Assembly: GCA_039105265.1 (NCBI GenBank)
Contig: JAPFFF010000003.1
Coordinates: forward strand, 620,001-684,000
Length of the DNA stretch: 64,000 nt
Direction: 5' to 3'
Origin: Tritrichomonas musculus
Lineage: Eukaryota; Parabasalia; Tritrichomonadida; Tritrichomonadidae
The notes under the pieces are model-generated. The model searched no databases, was not told where the DNA came from, and worked only from the letters and a program-made list of their open reading frames with translations. Positions 63,301 through 64,000 of the stretch are shown one piece after another; the stretch's first letter is position 1, and every line of letters starts with the position of its first letter. Made by a program: the position numbers and the translations under genes.

Positions 63301-64000
63301 CTGAGTATATGTGGACAGTATGGTAGTGGTTCACGATTGGGTATGAAACGCTTTCGAAATACCCCGTCACAGTTCTTAACATGGTTCTTGAAGCGATTCA
63401 TATTTTGATGACCGTAATGGGCATATGAGCCACACTTTGGGCAGATGTGGATGTTGGTCAGCTTCTCAGCATCCCTGATGTACATTATGTGGATGATTCG
63501 ATTTTGGGTGTACAGCAATGCGGATTTCCTAAATGAGTTATCACTATTGTATTTCCATTGGTCCTGAAGGTTATACACCTTGCGATCCTGCAAGTACTCA
63601 TAGATGTCCACATTCAAGTGATGCTTCTCGGCAGATGCCTTCATGGATTCAATTGATGTCCCCGGATAGTTGTTCAGGAGGTTGATTGCAGCTTGTGATG
63701 GCTTAGTAGAATACACTATATTGTGCTCCTCGCATAGGAGTTTCTTAGCGGCCTGTGTACGGTGCTTAGTTTTGCAACTGTATTTGGGGTCGACTAGATG
63801 GTCATCTAGACATGCAGCCAGAAATCGGTACCAACATAGATTGTCATCGGCGTTGTCCGTGATGATGAATTTGCTATTTCTGATCTCAGGAGGTAAATCC
63901 TTGATTGGACCACTGACCTTGACCATTCGAGATACCGTGAATGAGATGGTTCCTACGAGAATCAACTTGGTTCCAGATGTTGAGGTCTCATATGAGTGCA
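60300..64000 (-). CDS. Polinton family B DNA polymerase (protein-primed type), 5' end beyond the window
   Basis: The frame is open from its stop at 60300 to the window edge. The N-terminal part has DNADDNLCWYRFLAACLDDH, typical of Polinton polymerases. A 3'-5' exonuclease domain shows YYITYDFETVE (Exo I) and FGFNSSRFDSNLF (Exo II). Polymerase motifs are VDFNSLYPSAFSS (A), KISMNGSYGYDG (B) and FIEGDTDSAYFAV (C). Between the exonuclease and polymerase parts (61975-62125) lies a Cys4/His segment, CHLCGEHFTW, LDRINNDIGHELSNC and ACAECNRLRSRDD, that looks like an HNH domain. It replicates the element DNA. An upstream Met is possible outside the window. Confidence 0.93.
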   Translation of the reverse strand, partial: HSYETSTSGTKLILVGTISFTVSRMVKVSGPIKDLPPEIRNSKFIITDNADDNLCWYRFLAACLDDHLVDPKYSCKTKHRTQAAKKLLCEEHNIVYSTKPSQAAINLLNNYPGTSIESMKASAEKHHLNVDIYEYLQDRKVYNLQDQWKYNSDNSFRKSALLYTQNRIIHIMYIRDAEKLTNIHICPKCGSYAHYGHQNMNRFKNHVKNCDGVFRKRFIPNREPLPYCPHILSNPVYEYCLAYGLEWKPNIYYITYDFETVEQPVDTSIGSSTTINSRLIPLSVSSCVKSQSGCTTRHFSLRDSSEFIIKWIEWLFEQSKQVYHDKVQYMKSFINQPVDNLKTIDRNLNVITVFGFNSSRFDSNLFKEYLNYSSEGTTLWSVEPNSIIGTASSLKQFILKSPKYDTKLRFIDAQSFVAGGTLRQFGEDFGSSMACGVDFGGVENSSKGVFPYEAINTENYNEVLSQAEPFEYEAFYSYLNQKNPLTPDDYKLYLEDAKNYKTRWDYLLAYNDNDVEMMIKPIDNLIALNAQYNVDLISNLSLSKNASCIKYALAYKEFDPNAEYSIQNPINKFKPNLDWWRFKCENYYNQDVKHNQSHKDKPRNLDKCVCEEQFDKFMEMYNNPDTGKCHLCGEHFTWTNKPTLDRINNDIGHELSNCKLACAECNRLRSRDDPNITKLRIQLKKYCKMMHLPTLINDEQEYYSLRNNITGGLSNVMHRVNLKGHTKINRFRYNAVDHKVISYDTPHTMTHIVGVDFNSLYPSAFSSSKHDVNPYHGGVMYMPGSMMERFEVYKDGTKNMNTYNSCMHIINSQKLRKHPKFLFKAEVMLKCPISKINYFINFPPVFRNFDITNDEATIGPYMHDYMTRNKLPSVDKTERKLTMSVDTMGTYQTFSNYYLWFLLDHGLVIEDIKSLTTYEAHRGFNPFVSEFMKRRQDIISGAAGGNEKFYKISMNGSYGYDGMNTEKFSKIKICTRDKTFQNIIYDNYVSGTKLSDDNYLLQMNPKSFKCTTCLQESFWTLDNAKFWYLTFIYDFMYKCLDVERFHFIEGDTDSAYFAVAGDDTKGSDQEFKYIIKNRAFYDENIYKFMPNPNINTIADEKKILGLCIEKYGENMIALAPKCYTIFNSDSITKALKLKGVSLKKNHITSDDYKDIIDNGGVKVGKNINLQMMRKLSAPPGMTCNNKISEMTMSKITVNKNALTGTHTKMIVLENQSCAPFIHGLTSGDYTMI

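Larger units (their letters stand above)
46051..64000. mobile_element. Polinton (Maverick), left end to window edge
   Basis: The element starts with AGAGTAGTGAGG; Polinton ends carry AG. It continues past the window, so 17.95 kb is the visible minimum and the second end, terminal inverted repeat and 6-bp target duplication cannot be checked (AAAGCC at 46045-46050 is the candidate). Family hallmarks present are a protein-primed-type PolB, an integrase, a packaging ATPase and a probable double-jelly-roll capsid protein, plus some twelve other genes. Composition is clearly richer in G/C than the host. The long uninterrupted genes make the visible part look whole and the insertion young. Confidence 0.93.

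Noticed and set aside
1-64000. tRNA, rRNA and spliceosomal intron signals
   Set aside because: I found no tRNA box pairs, rRNA segments, or the trichomonad intron motifs GTATGT with ACTAACACACAG.

Overview
The window looks like nuclear DNA of a parabasalid protist, most likely a trichomonad (Tritrichomonas or Trichomonas type). The evidence is very AT-rich spacers, long intronless genes, short 5' leaders, flagellar and chromatin genes typical of a eukaryote, and ribosomal-protein promoters that fit the M3 plus M5 (CCTTT) core-promoter elements described in Trichomonas vaginalis. Mariner, MULE-like and Polinton (Maverick) elements, all abundant in trichomonads, agree with this. The species cannot be fixed from the sequence alone.

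Host region (about 1-37,300): a NUDIX hydrolase cut by the window edge, a small ubiquitin hydrolase, a CFAP73/CCDC42-like flagellar coiled coil, ribosomal protein eL42, an Sfi1-like centrin-binding repeat protein, eS24, the rRNA-processing WD protein UTP7/WDR46, a SNARE-like tail-anchored protein, an Rxt3-like histone deacetylase subunit, a BTB protein, a helical hypothetical, a Pro/Gln/Tyr-rich repeat protein, a 3202-residue bridge-like lipid transfer protein (BLTP1/Csf1 type), eL20, an ARM-like hypothetical whose start is disturbed, a USP7-like hydrolase, a TMX2-like membrane protein, an HP1-like chromodomain protein and a PP2A-family phosphatase. Genes are packed on both strands and do not form operons.

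Repeat-rich region (about 37,300-46,050): an AT-rich relic of an old Polinton (39,286-40,824); a 462-bp hAT-like MITE with a perfect 8-bp target duplication (41,581-42,042); a 1.17-kb segment bounded by 63-bp inverted repeats that holds a GC-rich island; and a MULE-like transposase gene split by a complete 1277-bp DD34D mariner (44,436-45,712). Removing the mariner with one TA copy brings the flanking MULE frame back together.

Polinton (46,051 to beyond 64,000): a second, much more GC-rich and well-preserved Polinton starts with AG directly inside the MULE reading frame. Its visible part carries a packaging ATPase, a probable double-jelly-roll major capsid protein, an integrase, a protein-primed-type family B DNA polymerase with an HNH-like insertion, a 728-residue fibre-like repeat protein and about ten small or unrecognised genes. 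Most of its genes share a T-tract (often TATTTTTG) just before the start codon, and several converging genes overlap at their stops. The right end lies outside the window.
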